Shown here: positions 1 to 10,645 of the stretch, in pieces
Layout of the letters: every line of letters starts with the position of its first letter
Numbering within the stretch: position 1 is the stretch's first letter
From: Umbilicaria muhlenbergii
Lineage: Eukaryota; Ascomycota; Lecanoromycetes; Umbilicariales; Umbilicariaceae
Direction: 5' to 3'
NCBI GenBank assembly: GCA_000611775.1
Contig: KK106982.1
Location: 310,001 to 374,000, forward strand
DNA length: 64,000 nt
The notes under the pieces: generated by a model
What the model was told of the DNA's origin: nothing
Seen by the model: the letters and a program-made list of their open reading frames with translations, nothing else
Databases searched by the model: none
Made by a program: the position numbers and the translations under genes

Positions 1-1678
1 ATAACATACTGTGAGAATACTTAAATCAGTTCATGATCATTTACCTCAACAACATACTGATCTACTTCAAGATGAAGGAGCAGCATGTTCAGCATGTTCA
101 TAAAGTCTTATAAGCACTTCAAGATGCAGGATTACAGGTAAAGCCTGAAAAGAGTCTTTTTCATTTCAAGGAAGTACACTTCCTGAGTTTCATTATAACA
201 TCAGAAGAGTTATGAATGAACTTTGAGAAAATATGATCTGTGATTGAATGATCAGTACTGAGAAATGTCAAGGAAGTACAGTCCTTCCTTGAATTCACAA
301 ACTTCTATAAGAAGTTTATCAAAAAGTATTCAAAAGTCACATCACCTTTAATAAAGTTGATCAAGAAAAATCAGAAATTTGAGTGATCACCTGAAGCTCA
401 GAAAGCTTTTAATGAGTTAAAGAAGAAATTTACTTCTCAACTGATTCTCATGAGTTTCAACCCTGAGAAACTTATTACACTCAAGACAGACGCATCAGAC
501 GGAGCTATAAGAGCATGCATCAATTAATTAAATGATAAGAGACGTCTGCGCTCAATAACTTTCTATTCAAGGAAGTTTACAAGCACTGAAATGAATTATG
601 AGATACATGACAAGAAGCTGTTAATTATTGTTGATGCATTCAAACAATGACATGTGTATCTAGAAGGACCTAAACATGAGGTTTAAGTATACTCAGATCA
701 TAAGAATCTGTTGTATTTCATGATAATGAAAGTCTTAAATCAAAGACAGGTACATTGATCAGAAGAATTATCACAGTACAATTTCAAGATTCATTATCAA
801 AAAGAATCAAAGAATGTTAAAGTGAATGCTCTCAGTCAATGAGCTGATTACTTACAAGATAAGTCAGTCATCAGTCATGTTATCCTTCAAGAGGATGAGC
901 AAGAGGATATGTCTTTTAATAAACAGTTCAATCTCATCATACAGGTAGAAGATAACATTTTTAAAAATGAGATTTAAAAAGCATTGAAGAATGATAAGTT
1001 AGCACAGCAAGTTCTTCAGAATATTAAAGATCATGAAAGCTTTAAAAAGGAGAAAAGCTTATTATTTTTTCAAGGCTTGATTTATGTTCCTGTTAGTCTT
1101 CAACAGAAGCTAATAAGGGAAAGTCATTTCAACAAGACACATGATCATCAGGGAATTAACAAAATGATAGAATGACTCACAAGAACATATTACTTCTCAT
1201 ACATGAAAAAGAAGATTGAAGAGATCATTTAAAAGTGTGACATCTGCTGAAGAAACAAAGCAGATCAACATAAGTCATATAATTTATTTAAGTCATCAAG
1301 AACATCATCAAGATCATGAGTAAACATCACATTAAACTTTATGATTAAGTTATCAAAGTCAAAGAAACCCCTGATGAAAGCAGTTTATGATTCAATATTA
1401 ATTATCACTGACAGACTTATGAAGTACAGATACTTCATATCATATAATGAAACATCATCAGCAGAAGAACTCACATATATGTTCTTAAAAATTATAGCAG
1501 TCAATCATGAACTGCTGAAAGAGATAATCTCTGATAGAGACAAACTCTTCACCTTCAAGTTCTGAAAGTCATTAGTGAATCAGTTGAGGATTCATCATAA
1601 GTTATCAACATCATATCATCCTCAGATGAATGAACAGACTGAATGACTTAATCAGACTATGAAACAATACTTATGATG
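1..1678 (+). mobile_element. Left part of older, interrupted Ty3/gypsy chromovirus (outer copy)
   Basis: The window opens inside the reverse transcriptase of a hypermutated Ty3/gypsy element. The polymerase box that should read YLDD reads YLNN (42-53), so both catalytic Asp codons are G-to-A mutated. RNase H (about 451-651), the integrase zinc-binding region (about 1120-1270) and the integrase core up to about 1670 follow in order, with many TGA and TAA stops. The element is cut at 1678 by the younger copy and resumes at 8275. It is closely similar to 4921-6600 of the inner copy, so the two are one family. Its 5' LTR, gag and protease lie outside the window. Confidence 0.93.
42..53 (+). other. 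Mutated RT active-site box (YLNN) of outer copy
   Basis: The codons tac-ctc-aac-aac stand where the inner copy has tac-ctt-gat-gac. Both Asp-to-Asn changes are G-to-A transitions, which alone would abolish polymerase activity. Confidence 0.85.
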
Positions 1679-2111
1679 TGTTACACCTCTCACTAGACGG
1701 TACCTGGTTGATATGCATAACAGGTGTACATGTGGTACTGCTCATGATGCTCAAGACATGAGCACCTTGAGCACCTTACTGCTCATGATGTTTAAGGCAT
1801 GAGCACCTCAAGCACCCTACTGCTCATGATGCTCAGGGCATGAGCACCCTGAGCAGTAAGATTACACATGTAGAACAGTACAGTCACACATGAGTCTTTT
1901 AAAGTACTATATAATCACAGGTAGATTCATAGTTAGGAGCTCATGCTCAACTCATGTATTAAATGCAATCTCATAAGTCTACTGCCTTCTAGCCTATTCA
2001 AGTCTACATGTGATCAGTAGTTCATTGAATCAAGTGCTGTGATTAGATGAACATTGATATAATTCATTGAATGATTGTACTATCTCTGTCACTACAACAT
2101 CACTCATTACA
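1679..2111 (+). repeat. 5' LTR of inner element
   Basis: 433 bp with TG...CA ends. It matches 7842-8274 base for base in length and differs at 31 positions, all C/T or G/A. It contains three 41-bp tandem units (1736-1858), each with an internal palindrome. Confidence 0.96.
1736..1858 (+). repeat. Three 41-bp tandem units inside the LTR
   Basis: Units start at 1736, 1777 and 1818. Each begins tactgctcatgatg and contains the inverted pair gctcatg / catgagc, so each can form a hairpin. The same array occurs in the 3' LTR. It is missing from the outer copy's LTR (9517-9784), where about 165 bp are deleted. Confidence 0.88.
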
Positions 2112-2140
2112 CTTTGAGCATCATCACTGAGATATCAGTC

Positions 2141-3781
2141 ATGAAACAAACTGTGACTCATGAGTCCCTCAAAAGGATGGCAGCCTTCAGTCATGACTCA
2201 TCAGTCATTAAGAGCTTGACATCATCAGGGATGAAGATCAAGATCTCATCATCAGACAAGTTCTTAAGAAAGTGAAGGATGTTGAGTTCATTCTTCACTC
2301 AGCTTGATACTTACATTCACCTCAATCATATTATGTTCAAGAAGGAGTCTGACAAAGTATTATATATATTCTCTTATCTGAGGTCTGATGCTCTTAATTG
2401 ATTTGAGCTGACCCTCTGAGACTTTATGAAAAATGAGAAGAAGGATCATGACAATGAGATGAATGAAATCTTCTTCAATCTAGAGGAGTTCAAGAAGCAG
2501 ATAAGAATCATGTTTGAGATCATTAATCAAGAAAGGACTGCAGAGTGAGAAATCTGCAATATTATGTAGAAAGAAGTCATCATGATGTATGCAGTTAATT
2601 TTCAGAGACATGTCATGTACATGAATTGAGATGACACTGCCTTGACCACGCAGTACTACAAGGGCTTGAAGGATTTCATCAAGAATGAAATCTTCAGATC
2701 TGAGTGATCAAACACCTTAGTCAAGATGATTGAGAAGTCAGTCATCATCAACAACTGAGCATATGAAAGATTCATGAAAAAAAGCCAAAAGAATTACATA
2801 CTGTCAAAGGCAAACAAGCCTCATGAAAGCACTCAATATAACAATCAACCCTATTATGACCCTCAGCTGATGGAAATCAACGTGACTTTTCAAAGGAATT
2901 GATTTCAGAGGGGAACCAAACAATTATCAAAAGGTATCAGAGTCAAAGGAAATTGTTATAATTGTGAAAAGTCAGGACATTTCACACATAATTGTTGAGT
3001 CTCAATGAAAACCTTTTCACTAAAAAGAAAGACATACGCCGCTGCGCTAAAAGAGTCAACACTGAAATAATCAGTTCAGCACAACATTATGTCTTGAACA
3101 GCCTGTTATGATGACAGTTGTATAGTTCATCAGAGTGACAAAGACGGCTCTGAATGATTTTCATGTTAATCAAAGAAGGCAAAAGAGTATGCTGCAACCT
3201 CTCACAGGAACCTCATCACAGACATAAAGAGACATCAAGTCAAGTGAAAGCAGTTCAGCTTGAAAAACAATTACATTAACAGTGATGATACAATACCCTC
3301 ATTCAGTGAAGAAGAAGACTTCATGAAAGTAGTCTTCTCTGAAGGTTCAGGAGAACTCATAAAGGAAGATAATAATAAGTGATTAACTACTCATGAAGAA
3401 AGGTGAATTCAAATGTACACTGAAATACTTAATGCCCTCAGCAAGAAAGAGGAGTACATGAAGTGAGTAGAAAAGATAAAGAATCAAATTCTTTACATTA
3501 TTCAAGATGCATTCATGCAGAACTAAGATCACAAAGAAATCAATTATCAAGATATAATCAAAGAGACACCTTCAAAAGGTTCTCAGTTCATCATCAGAGG
3601 GGAATATGTTACCTCTGATGAAGCACACATCTCATGAGAACTTCATATGAAAGTATGAGAACTCTGAAGTGAATACTTCAAGAGAAATCTGAATAAACAT
3701 TCAACTCAGAAAGTGGATCTGAAAGACTTTGAGTATGTAGAGAAGAACTTAAGTTTCTCCTCTTTTAATTCAAAAAACTAG
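2141..3781 (+). pseudogene. Gag of inner chromovirus, broken
   Basis: One reading frame, read through hypermutation stops, runs from an ATG 30 bp after the 5' LTR to a TAG near 3779. It has a helical capsid-like region and then a CCHC zinc knuckle (2954-2995) with the spacing C-x2-C-x4-H-x4-C intact. Many TGA codons stand where Trp or Arg would be expected, and TAA stands at Gln positions. The region 3000-3781 after the knuckle stays in the same frame and is acidic. The following Pol frame is shifted by -1, the arrangement used for programmed frameshifting in many Ty3 elements; I did not identify a slip site. Confidence 0.82.
2954..2995 (+). other. CCHC zinc knuckle in Gag
   Basis: Translates as CYNCEKSGHFTHNC, which keeps all four metal ligands. 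This is the nucleocapsid knuckle that binds the genomic RNA in retroelements. Confidence 0.88.
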
Positions 3782-4968
3782 GAGGCCCTTCAGGTCAGAG
3801 GTCTTCAGAGACACTTAATTTGAAGCCTTCAGGCAGTGAACAACAATGAGAGTTCATCACTGCAGTACAGGAAGACATGAGCAACTTTCATGTCTGAGTT
3901 AAAGTCAATGACCAGTCAGCCTGACTGTTAATAGACAATGACTGCACAGGGAACTTCATGAACTCAGGATTTACTGTGAAACATGTAATTCAAACACAGG
4001 TGAAGCAGAATCCTTTTAAACTTCAAGGGTTTAATGAGATCTTTATGAAACATAATGATGAATGAGTAAACTGAGAGACGGTTCCTACACTTATGCATTT
4101 AAATCAACATTGGGAAAAGATCTGATTCAACATAACAGAGCAATCAGGAAGTGATATAATCCTGAGAATATCTTGACTCTGAGCAGTCAATTCAATGATC
4201 AATTGAGCTGAAAATGAGATATACTTCATTAAGGGTGATAATCTGAACAAGTTATATTCAGTCCTGAACTCACCTGAAGGTGTGAAGATCTTCACTATGT
4301 CAGTGAAAGAAATGCATGAGGAATTAAAGAATCCTGATGCAAAGATACTGTGAAGCAGGTGAGTTAAAGATGATCAAGACCTTGTTATCAAGCTATTTAT
4401 CCCTAAAGAATATAAAGACTTCAAGGAATTGTTTACAGCTGTGAAGGATCAGGACGCCTTGCTGAAACATTAAAAATGAGATCATGAAATTAAGATCATG
4501 AAAGATTGCACATCAACAAAGCAACCTATTTACTCATTGTCACCTCAGAAGTTAAACACTTTATGAGAATACTTAAAGGAGAACTTATGAAAAGGATTCA
4601 TATGAGAATCTTAATCTTCAGCTGAATATTCAATACTGTTCATGTCAAAGTCAGATGATTCACTTAGGCTGTGTGTTAACTATTGAGCACTGAACAACAT
4701 AATCATCAAGAATAATTACCCTTTGCTGCTCATTACAGAACTGCAGGATCAGTTTCAGAGAATGTAATGATTTATCAAGTTCAATATTTCAGGAGCCTTC
4801 AACCAGATCTGTATTAAAGAAGGAGATGAATGAAAAACTGCATTCTGAACAAGATCTGAACTCTATGAGTACCTGATAATGCCTTTCAGATTAACAAATG
4901 CTTCAGCAACTTTTCAGGCTTTTATTAATAATGTACTGTGAGAATATTTAAATCAATTCATGATCATC

Positions 4969-4980
4969 TACCTTGATGAC
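4969..4980 (+). other. Intact YLDD polymerase box of inner RT
   Basis: tac-ctt-gat-gac in the Pol frame. It contrasts with YLNN at 42-53 of the outer copy. Confidence 0.95.
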
Positions 4981-7159
4981 ATACTGATCTACTTTAAAAT
5001 CAAGGAGCAGCATGTTCAGCATGTCTGAAAAGTCCTGCAAGCACTTCAAGATGCAGGATTACAGGTAAAGCCTGAGAAAAGTCTTTTTCATTTCAAGGAA
5101 GTACACTTTCTAGGCTTCATAATAACATCAGAAGAGTTACAGATGAATTCAGAGAAAATATGATCTGTGATTGAATGATCAGTATTAAAAAATGTCAAGG
5201 AAGTACAGTCCTTCCTTGAGTTCATGAACTTCTATAAAAAGTTTATTGAAAAGTATTTGAAAATCACATCACCTTTAATGAAGCTGATCAAGAAAAATTA
5301 AAAATTTAAATGATCACCTGAAGCACAGAAAGCCTTCAATGAGTTAAAGAAGAGATTCACTTTTCAACTGATTCTCATGAGTTTCAACCCTGAGAAACTT
5401 ATTATGCTCAAGACAGACACGTCAGACGGAGCTATAAAAGTATGTATCAATCAATCAGATGAAAAGAGATGTCTACAGTCAGTAGCTTTTTATTTAAGGA
5501 AGTTTTTAAGTGCTGAAATGAACTATGAGATACATGACAAGGAGCTGTTAACAATTGTTGATGCATTCAAACAATGACATGTGTATCTGAAAGGACCTAA
5601 ACATGAGGTTCAAGTATACTCAGATCATAAGAATCTATTGTATTTCATGACAATGAAAGTCTTAAATTGAAGACAAGTGCGTTGATCAGAAGAATTGTCA
5701 CAGTACAATTTCAAGATTCATTATCAAAAAGAATTAAAGAATGTCAAAGTGAATGCTCTCAGTTAATGAGCTGATTACTTGCAAGATAAATCAGTCATCA
5801 GTCATGTTATCCTTCAGGAGAATGAGCAAGGAGACATGTCTTTTAATAAACAGTTCAACCTCATCATACAGATAGAGGATAACATTTTTAAAAATGAGAT
5901 TCAAAAAGTGTTGAAAAATGATAAGTTAGCACAGCAGGTTCTTCAGAATATTAAGAATCATGAAAGCTTTGAAAAGGAGAAAAGCTTACTACTTTTTTAA
6001 AACTTGATCTATGTTTCTATTAGTCTTCAACAGAAGCTAATAGAGGAAAGTCATTTCAACAAGACACATGATCATCAAGAAATTGACAAAATGATAGAAT
6101 GACTCATAAGAACATATTACTTCTCACACATGAGGAAGAAGGTTGAAGAGATCATTTAAAAGTGTGACATCTGCTGAAGAAGCAAAGCAGATCAACATAA
6201 ATCATACAGTCTACTTAAGTCATCAAGGACATCATCAAGATCATGAGCAAGCATCACATTAAACTTTGTAGTTAAACTATCAAAGTCAAAAGAACCTCTG
6301 ATGAGAGCAGTTTATGATTTGATATTAATTATCACTGACAGACTCACAAAGTACGGATACTTCATACCTTATAATGAAGCATCATCAGCAGAAGAACTTG
6401 CATATATGTTCTTAAAAATTATAACAGTCAATCATGAACTGTCAGAGGAGATAATCTCTGATAAAGATAAACTCTTTACCTTTAAGTTCTGAAAATCATT
6501 AGTGAACCAGTTGAGGATTCACCACAAGTTATCAACATCATATCATCCTCAGATGAACGGACAGACAGAATGATTAAATTAAACTATGAAACAATATCTA
6601 CAGTGTTATGTTAATTATCAGCAAACTAATTGAGTAGAACTCTTACTGATAGCTCAGTTAACTTACAATTCAGCAGCAACAGAGACAACTGAAGTATCAT
6701 CATTTTACATCAATTACAGTTTTAACTCAGCTATGAATGAGGCCAGGGGATTAATAATGATAGCACAGAGAACAAGAGTACAAGTGAATCACCTTAAGAA
6801 TCTGCATGAAATGCTACAAAGGAACATCAAATTTGCCTCAGAAAGATCAACAGTGTATCATAATAAAAAGAGAGATAAGAGACTTACTCTTAAAGAGGAG
6901 GATAAAGTATATCTTTTACATCATAATATCAAAACAAAGCAGCCTAGCAACAAATTGAATCACATGAAGTTGAAATCTTTTCAAATTGCAAAAACTAAGA
7001 GAAGTGTCAACTATGAGCTTGAACTTTCACTCACTATGTGAATACACTCAGTATTTCATGTATCACTACTCAAACCAGCAGATCTGAAAATATCAATACA
7101 AGCAAATTCATCAGAGATCAACCTGAAAAGTCAAGATGCTGAATTCAAAGTAAAGGAAA

Positions 7160-7290
7160 TTCTAAACTGACAAGATATAAATGATGAGTCACACTACCTG
7201 ATCAAATGAAAGGGATATGATAATGAAGGAAACACATGAGAATTAGAAGAAAATCTTACTCATTGTGCAGTGAAACTGCATCAATTTCAG
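7160..7290 (+). other. Chromodomain at the Pol C-terminus
   Basis: The chromodomain signature Y-L-I-K-W-K-G-Y followed by W-E is recognisable, with both Trp codons changed to TGA. The outer copy keeps the same region at about 8850-8945, also with TGA at both Trp positions. Confidence 0.85.
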
Positions 7291-7795
7291 CAAAGAAATC
7301 CACTGAAAGCCAGTTCATGTCATTGAGGTTGAAAGCCTCAAGCATGAGGAAGTCAAGAGGAGGCCTGATAAAAGAATCAGCAACTACAGCAGTCACATGT
7401 TCATTCATCTTCAGCTCTTCAATATTTTGAAGTTTAATATGAATCAAGTTTGACTGCTTCTTCCTTAGGAAAGTGATCTGTTTGTGAAGTCTTTCTTTCT
7501 TCACCCTCATCTCTCACTTTTGTGCCGTGACGGCATCCTTTTTCTTTTTCAGATGATAAATTTTCACACTCACCTTGTTGATCTCCTTCAGGGATATGAA
7601 CAAGTCGCAAGAGATGCTCAGCCTGACACAAGTGTCACACTTGTTGCAATCATCTGACACCTTACACTCCTTGTCACTGATTAAGCAGTGATCACATGTT
7701 CACATGATAATTCATTCATTCTTGATGATTGAGTCTGCCAGATGAGAATGACAGGAAGTGAATGACTTCTTTTTTCTGATATCAGATGAAGGCAT
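7256..7795 (-). pseudogene. Antisense Cys-rich/coiled-coil ORF of inner element, broken by TGA
   Basis: On the opposite strand, between Pol and the 3' LTR, a frame of 180 codons starts at ATG 7795 and ends at TAA 7256. It is interrupted only by three TGA codons. It encodes a cluster of Cys pairs (CDHC, then Cys, then CNKCDTC and a final Cys), followed by a basic heptad-like stretch rich in Lys, Leu and Glu that suggests a coiled coil. The last 182 nt overlap the 3' end of pol antiparallel. The outer copy has the same frame at identical length (8930-9469). Similar Cys-rich small hypothetical proteins occur in other fungal genomes, from memory; the function is unknown. Confidence 0.68.
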
Positions 7796-7827
7796 AAGAA
7801 GGTTGAGTTTTCAAGGATGAAAACATT

Positions 7828-7837
7828 GAGAGGGGAG
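7828..7837 (+). other. Polypurine tract (plus-strand primer)
   Basis: gagaggggag lies five bases before the 3' LTR. The outer copy has a matching purine run at 9503-9511. Confidence 0.8.
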
Positions 7838-7841
7838 TTAA

Positions 7842-8274
7842 TGTTACACCTCTCACTAGACGGTACCTGATTGATATGCATAACAGGTGTACATGTGGTA
7901 CTGCTCATGATGCTTGAGGCATGAGCACCTTGAGCACCCTACTGCTCATGATGCTTAAGACATGAGCACCTCAAGCACCTTATCACTCATGATGCTCAGG
8001 GCATGAGCACCCTGAGCAGTAAGGTTACACACATAGAACAGTACAGTTACACATGAGTCTCCTAGAGTACTATATAATCACAGGTAGATTCATAGTTAGG
8101 AGCTCATGCTCAACTCATGTATCAAATGCAATCTCATAGGTCTACTGCCTTCTAGCTTATTCAAGTCTACATGTGATCAGTAGTTCATTGAATCAAGCGC
8201 CGTGGTTAGATGAATGTTGATATAGTTCATTGAATGATTGTACTATCTCCGTCACTACAACACCACCTGTTACA
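7842..8274 (+). repeat. 3' LTR of inner element
   Basis: 433 bp, TG...CA, colinear with 1679-2111 and followed by the target duplication TGATG at 8275-8279. Confidence 0.96.
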
Positions 8275-9516
8275 TGATGTTACATTAACTATCAGCAAAC
8301 TAATTGAGTAGAACTCTTACTGATAACTCAGCTAGCATACAATTCAACAGTAACAGAAACAACAAGAGTATCATCATTCTACATTAATTACAGTTTCAAC
8401 TCAGTTATGAATGAGGTCAGGGGATTAATAATGATAACATAACAAGCAAAGATACAAGTGAACTGCCTCAAGAACCTGCATGAAATGTTGTAAAGAAACA
8501 TTAAATTCACCTCAGAAAAGTTAATGATATATTATAATAAAAAGAGAGATAGAGGACCTACTCTCAAAGAGAGAAATAAAGTATACCTTCTACATTGAAA
8601 TATCAAGACAAAGTGACTTATCAATAAATTAAATCACATGAAGTTGAGACCTTTTCAAATTGCAAAGACTAAGAGAAGCATCAACTACAAGCTTGAGCTT
8701 TCACTCACTATGTGAATACATTCAGTATTTCATGTATCACTACTTGAATCAGCAGACCTGGAAATGTCAATACAAGAAAAATCACCAGAGATTAACCTGA
8801 AGAGTCAAGACGCTGAATTCAAAGTAGAAGAAATTTTAAATCAACAAGATATAAATGATAAGTCACACTATCTGATCAAATGAAAGGGATATGATAATGA
8901 AGGAAACACATGAGAATCAGTGAAGAATTTCACTCATTGTGCAGTGAAACTGTGTCAGTTTCAGCAAAGAAACCCGCTGAAAGTCAATTCATGCTGACAA
9001 GGTTGAAAGCCTCAGGCGTGAGGAAGTCAAGGAGAGGCTCATTAAAAGAATCAGCAGCTGCAGCAGTCATGCACTCATTCATCTTCAACTCTTCAGTGTT
9101 TCAAAGTTCAATACAGATCAAGTCTGACTGCTTCTTCCTCAGAAAAATAATTTGTTTGTGAAGTCTCTCTTTCTTCACTCTTATCTCTCACTTTTGTGCT
9201 GTGATGGCATTCTTTTCCTTTTTCAGGTGACAGATCTTCACACTCACCTTGTTGATCTCCTTCAGAGATATGAACAAGTCACAAGAGACACTCAGTTGAA
9301 TGCAGGTGCTGCACTTGTCACAATCATCTGACATCTTGCACTCCTTGTCACTGATTAGGCAGTGACTACATGTTCACATGACAATTCTCCTGTTCTCAGC
9401 GATTGAATTGGCCAAACAGGAATGATGAGAAGTAGATGACTTCTTCTTTCTGATACTGAATGAAGGCATGAGGAAGGTTGAGTTTTCAAGGATGAAAATG
9501 TTGAGGGGGGAGCTAG
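8275..9516 (+). mobile_element. Right part of outer chromovirus (integrase end, chromodomain, antisense ORF)
   Basis: The sequence picks up exactly where 1678 stops, repeating the 5-bp duplication, and continues the integrase and chromodomain of the older copy up to a purine tract (9503-9511) and its 3' LTR. It is similar throughout to 6615-7841 of the inner copy. Reading is broken by TGA and TAA. Confidence 0.92.
8930..9469 (-). pseudogene. Antisense Cys-rich/coiled-coil ORF of outer element
   Basis: Starts at ATG 9469 and stops at TGA 8930, exactly 540 nt as in the inner copy. The Cys pattern is kept (CSHC, Cys, CDKCSTC, Cys), as are the downstream Lys/Leu/Glu-rich region and overall charge. 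I see only two internal TGA codons and no frameshift, although the sense Pol frame beside it is heavily damaged. Function unknown. Confidence 0.66.
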
Positions 9517-9784
9517 TGTTACACCTCTCGCTAGACGGTACCTGGTAGCAGTACAGTCACACATGAGTCTTTTAAAATATTATATAATCACAGGTAGATT
9601 CATAGTTAGGAGCTCATGCTCAACTCATGTATCAAATGCAATCTCATAGGTCTACTGCCTTCTAGCTTATTCAAGTCTACATGTGATCAGTAGTTCATTG
9701 AACCAAGCGCCGTGGTTAGATGAAAATTGATATAATTCATTGAATGATTGTACTATCCCCGTCACTATGACACCACCCGTTACA
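9517..9784 (+). repeat. 3' LTR of outer element, internally deleted (268 bp)
   Basis: Has the same TG...CA termini as the 433-bp LTRs but lacks about 165 bp, including the 41-bp tandem array. The retained parts keep some CpG sites (for example the terminal cccgttaca) that are mutated in the other LTRs. Its 5' partner and target duplication lie outside the window. Confidence 0.92.
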
Positions 9785-10238
9785 AGATCATTAAAGTTAT
9801 TATATATTTATTCATAATTTAATTGTGCTTTATTAATTAATATTCTTTGAGATGAGGCTGCAGATATTATTAAATAAGAATTCACTTAAATTTAGATTAA
9901 AAATTAAATTAATATCAAGTTATAACATCTTCTTTTATGAAAAGGTATGTAAATAAAGTCTTGTGACAATGTGAAGCTGATAATAATGTATATATTTTGT
10001 ATATATTAAAGGGCGAATAAATTATATTCCCTGTGAACCTTAAGGTAGATATTGAATATTATACCCCTGCCTCTATTGTAGGAATTAGTCAGTTTTTAGT
10101 AAGCAGTTCGCGAATATACACGGCTGCTCGGCTAGAATTGAACTTCAGTCCCTTTGCAAACCCTCCGGAAACTACACTATAGAAATGAATAATCTAACCC
10201 CCCCACCATAGAATTAGAACCCATAGAAACGCCCACAA
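9785..10238. other. AT-rich intergenic stretch, no gene seen
   Basis: Strongly AT-rich up to about 10030, then of mixed composition. It marks the edge of the retroelement block. No open frame, RNA gene or repeat end was recognised. Confidence 0.6.
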
Positions 10239-10331
10239 TTAATTATGTGGGCGGCGACAAGTCGCGGCATTGTGTCCTTGCTGCACACACGTGCCGCAAT
10301 GGTGCTGGCTGCTCACCATTGGTAGTCCCAT
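10239..10331 (-). pseudogene. Possible transposase C-terminal zinc-knuckle relic
   Basis: The minus-strand frame ends with CGTCVQQGHNAATC before the stop at 10239. This C-x2-C-x4-H-x4-C motif is typical of the extreme C-terminus of many fungal DNA-transposon proteins. Upstream residues are only weakly convincing and then run into GC-rich low-complexity sequence, so I treat it as a decayed fragment. Confidence 0.4.
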
Positions 10332-10539
10332 TGGCCCCATCGTAGCCCAGTCATTGAGGGCCTGTCGTACCTCTAGCCATGTGGCGTGGAGGCTTTCGTT
10401 ACATGGCTGGAGGCTTTCGTCCGGGGGAGCAGAGAGGGAGGACAGCGCAGACATCATGGCCAGTTTTGGCAGCGCTTCGCGGTGTCCCGGGAGGGAGAAA
10501 ATTTGGGGGCGGCGAGGTGAGGGCGACAGTGGCGGCGAC

Positions 10540-10645
10540 GAGCCTGCTGTTTTGAGGGGGGGTGGGGGGTGTTGGGGGAGGCGGCGGCGGCGACGGCAAA
10601 GGCAACAGCGAGGCGAGGGCGACAGCGACAGCGACAGTGAGGGTG
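10540..10645. repeat. G-rich low-complexity tract with GGC and GACAGC runs
   Basis: Consecutive G-runs (about 10553-10590), followed by ggc and gacagc repeats. The G-run spacing could support a G-quadruplex on the plus strand. Long frames here on both strands are low-complexity artefacts. Confidence 0.6.

Larger units (their letters stand above)
3782..7437 (+). pseudogene. Pol polyprotein of inner chromovirus, broken
   Basis: A single frame carries all Pol domains. The retropepsin active site reads LLIDNDCTGNF (about 3925-3957); the usual D-S-G is altered by transitions. Reverse transcriptase spans about 4590-5010 with an intact YLDD at 4969-4980. RNase H is at 5377-5577. The integrase zinc-binding region is at about 6050-6200. 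The integrase catalytic core is at about 6301-6600, with Asp in IITDRLTKY and IISDKDK and Glu in NGQTE. A chromodomain lies at about 7160-7290, with the core YLIK-stop-KGYDNEGNT. The frame ends at TAA 7435-7437. Stops are numerous: TGA falls at nearly every expected Trp, and TAA at several Gln positions. Confidence 0.92.
1679..8274 (+). mobile_element. Full-length nested Ty3/gypsy chromovirus (inner copy), 6596 bp
   Basis: Two 433-bp LTRs (1679-2111 and 7842-8274), each starting TGTTACA and ending TTACA, bound an internal region with gag, protease, reverse transcriptase, RNase H, integrase and a chromodomain, in Ty3 order. A 5-bp target duplication TGATG (1674-1678 and 8275-8279) shows that this copy inserted into the integrase of another member of its own family. 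A polypurine tract (7828-7837) lies just before the 3' LTR. The Gag frame and the Pol frame differ by -1. Every coding region carries premature TGA and TAA stops, so the copy is inactive. The chromodomain places it among the chromoviruses, which as a group tend to target heterochromatin. The LTRs differ by 31 transitions and no indels. Confidence 0.96.

Noticed and set aside
2141-7437. Idea that the retroelement uses TGA as a Trp codon, because TGA occurs at nearly every expected Trp
   Set aside because: TAA also stands at several expected Gln positions, TGA also replaces expected Arg, and the LTR pair shows the same transition process outside coding DNA. Mutation explains all of it.
1679-8274. 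Ordinary CpA-directed RIP as the explanation of the stops
   Set aside because: Only about 2 of 31 LTR differences fit CpA; Trp codons went to TGA rather than TAG, and TpG/CpA are not depleted.
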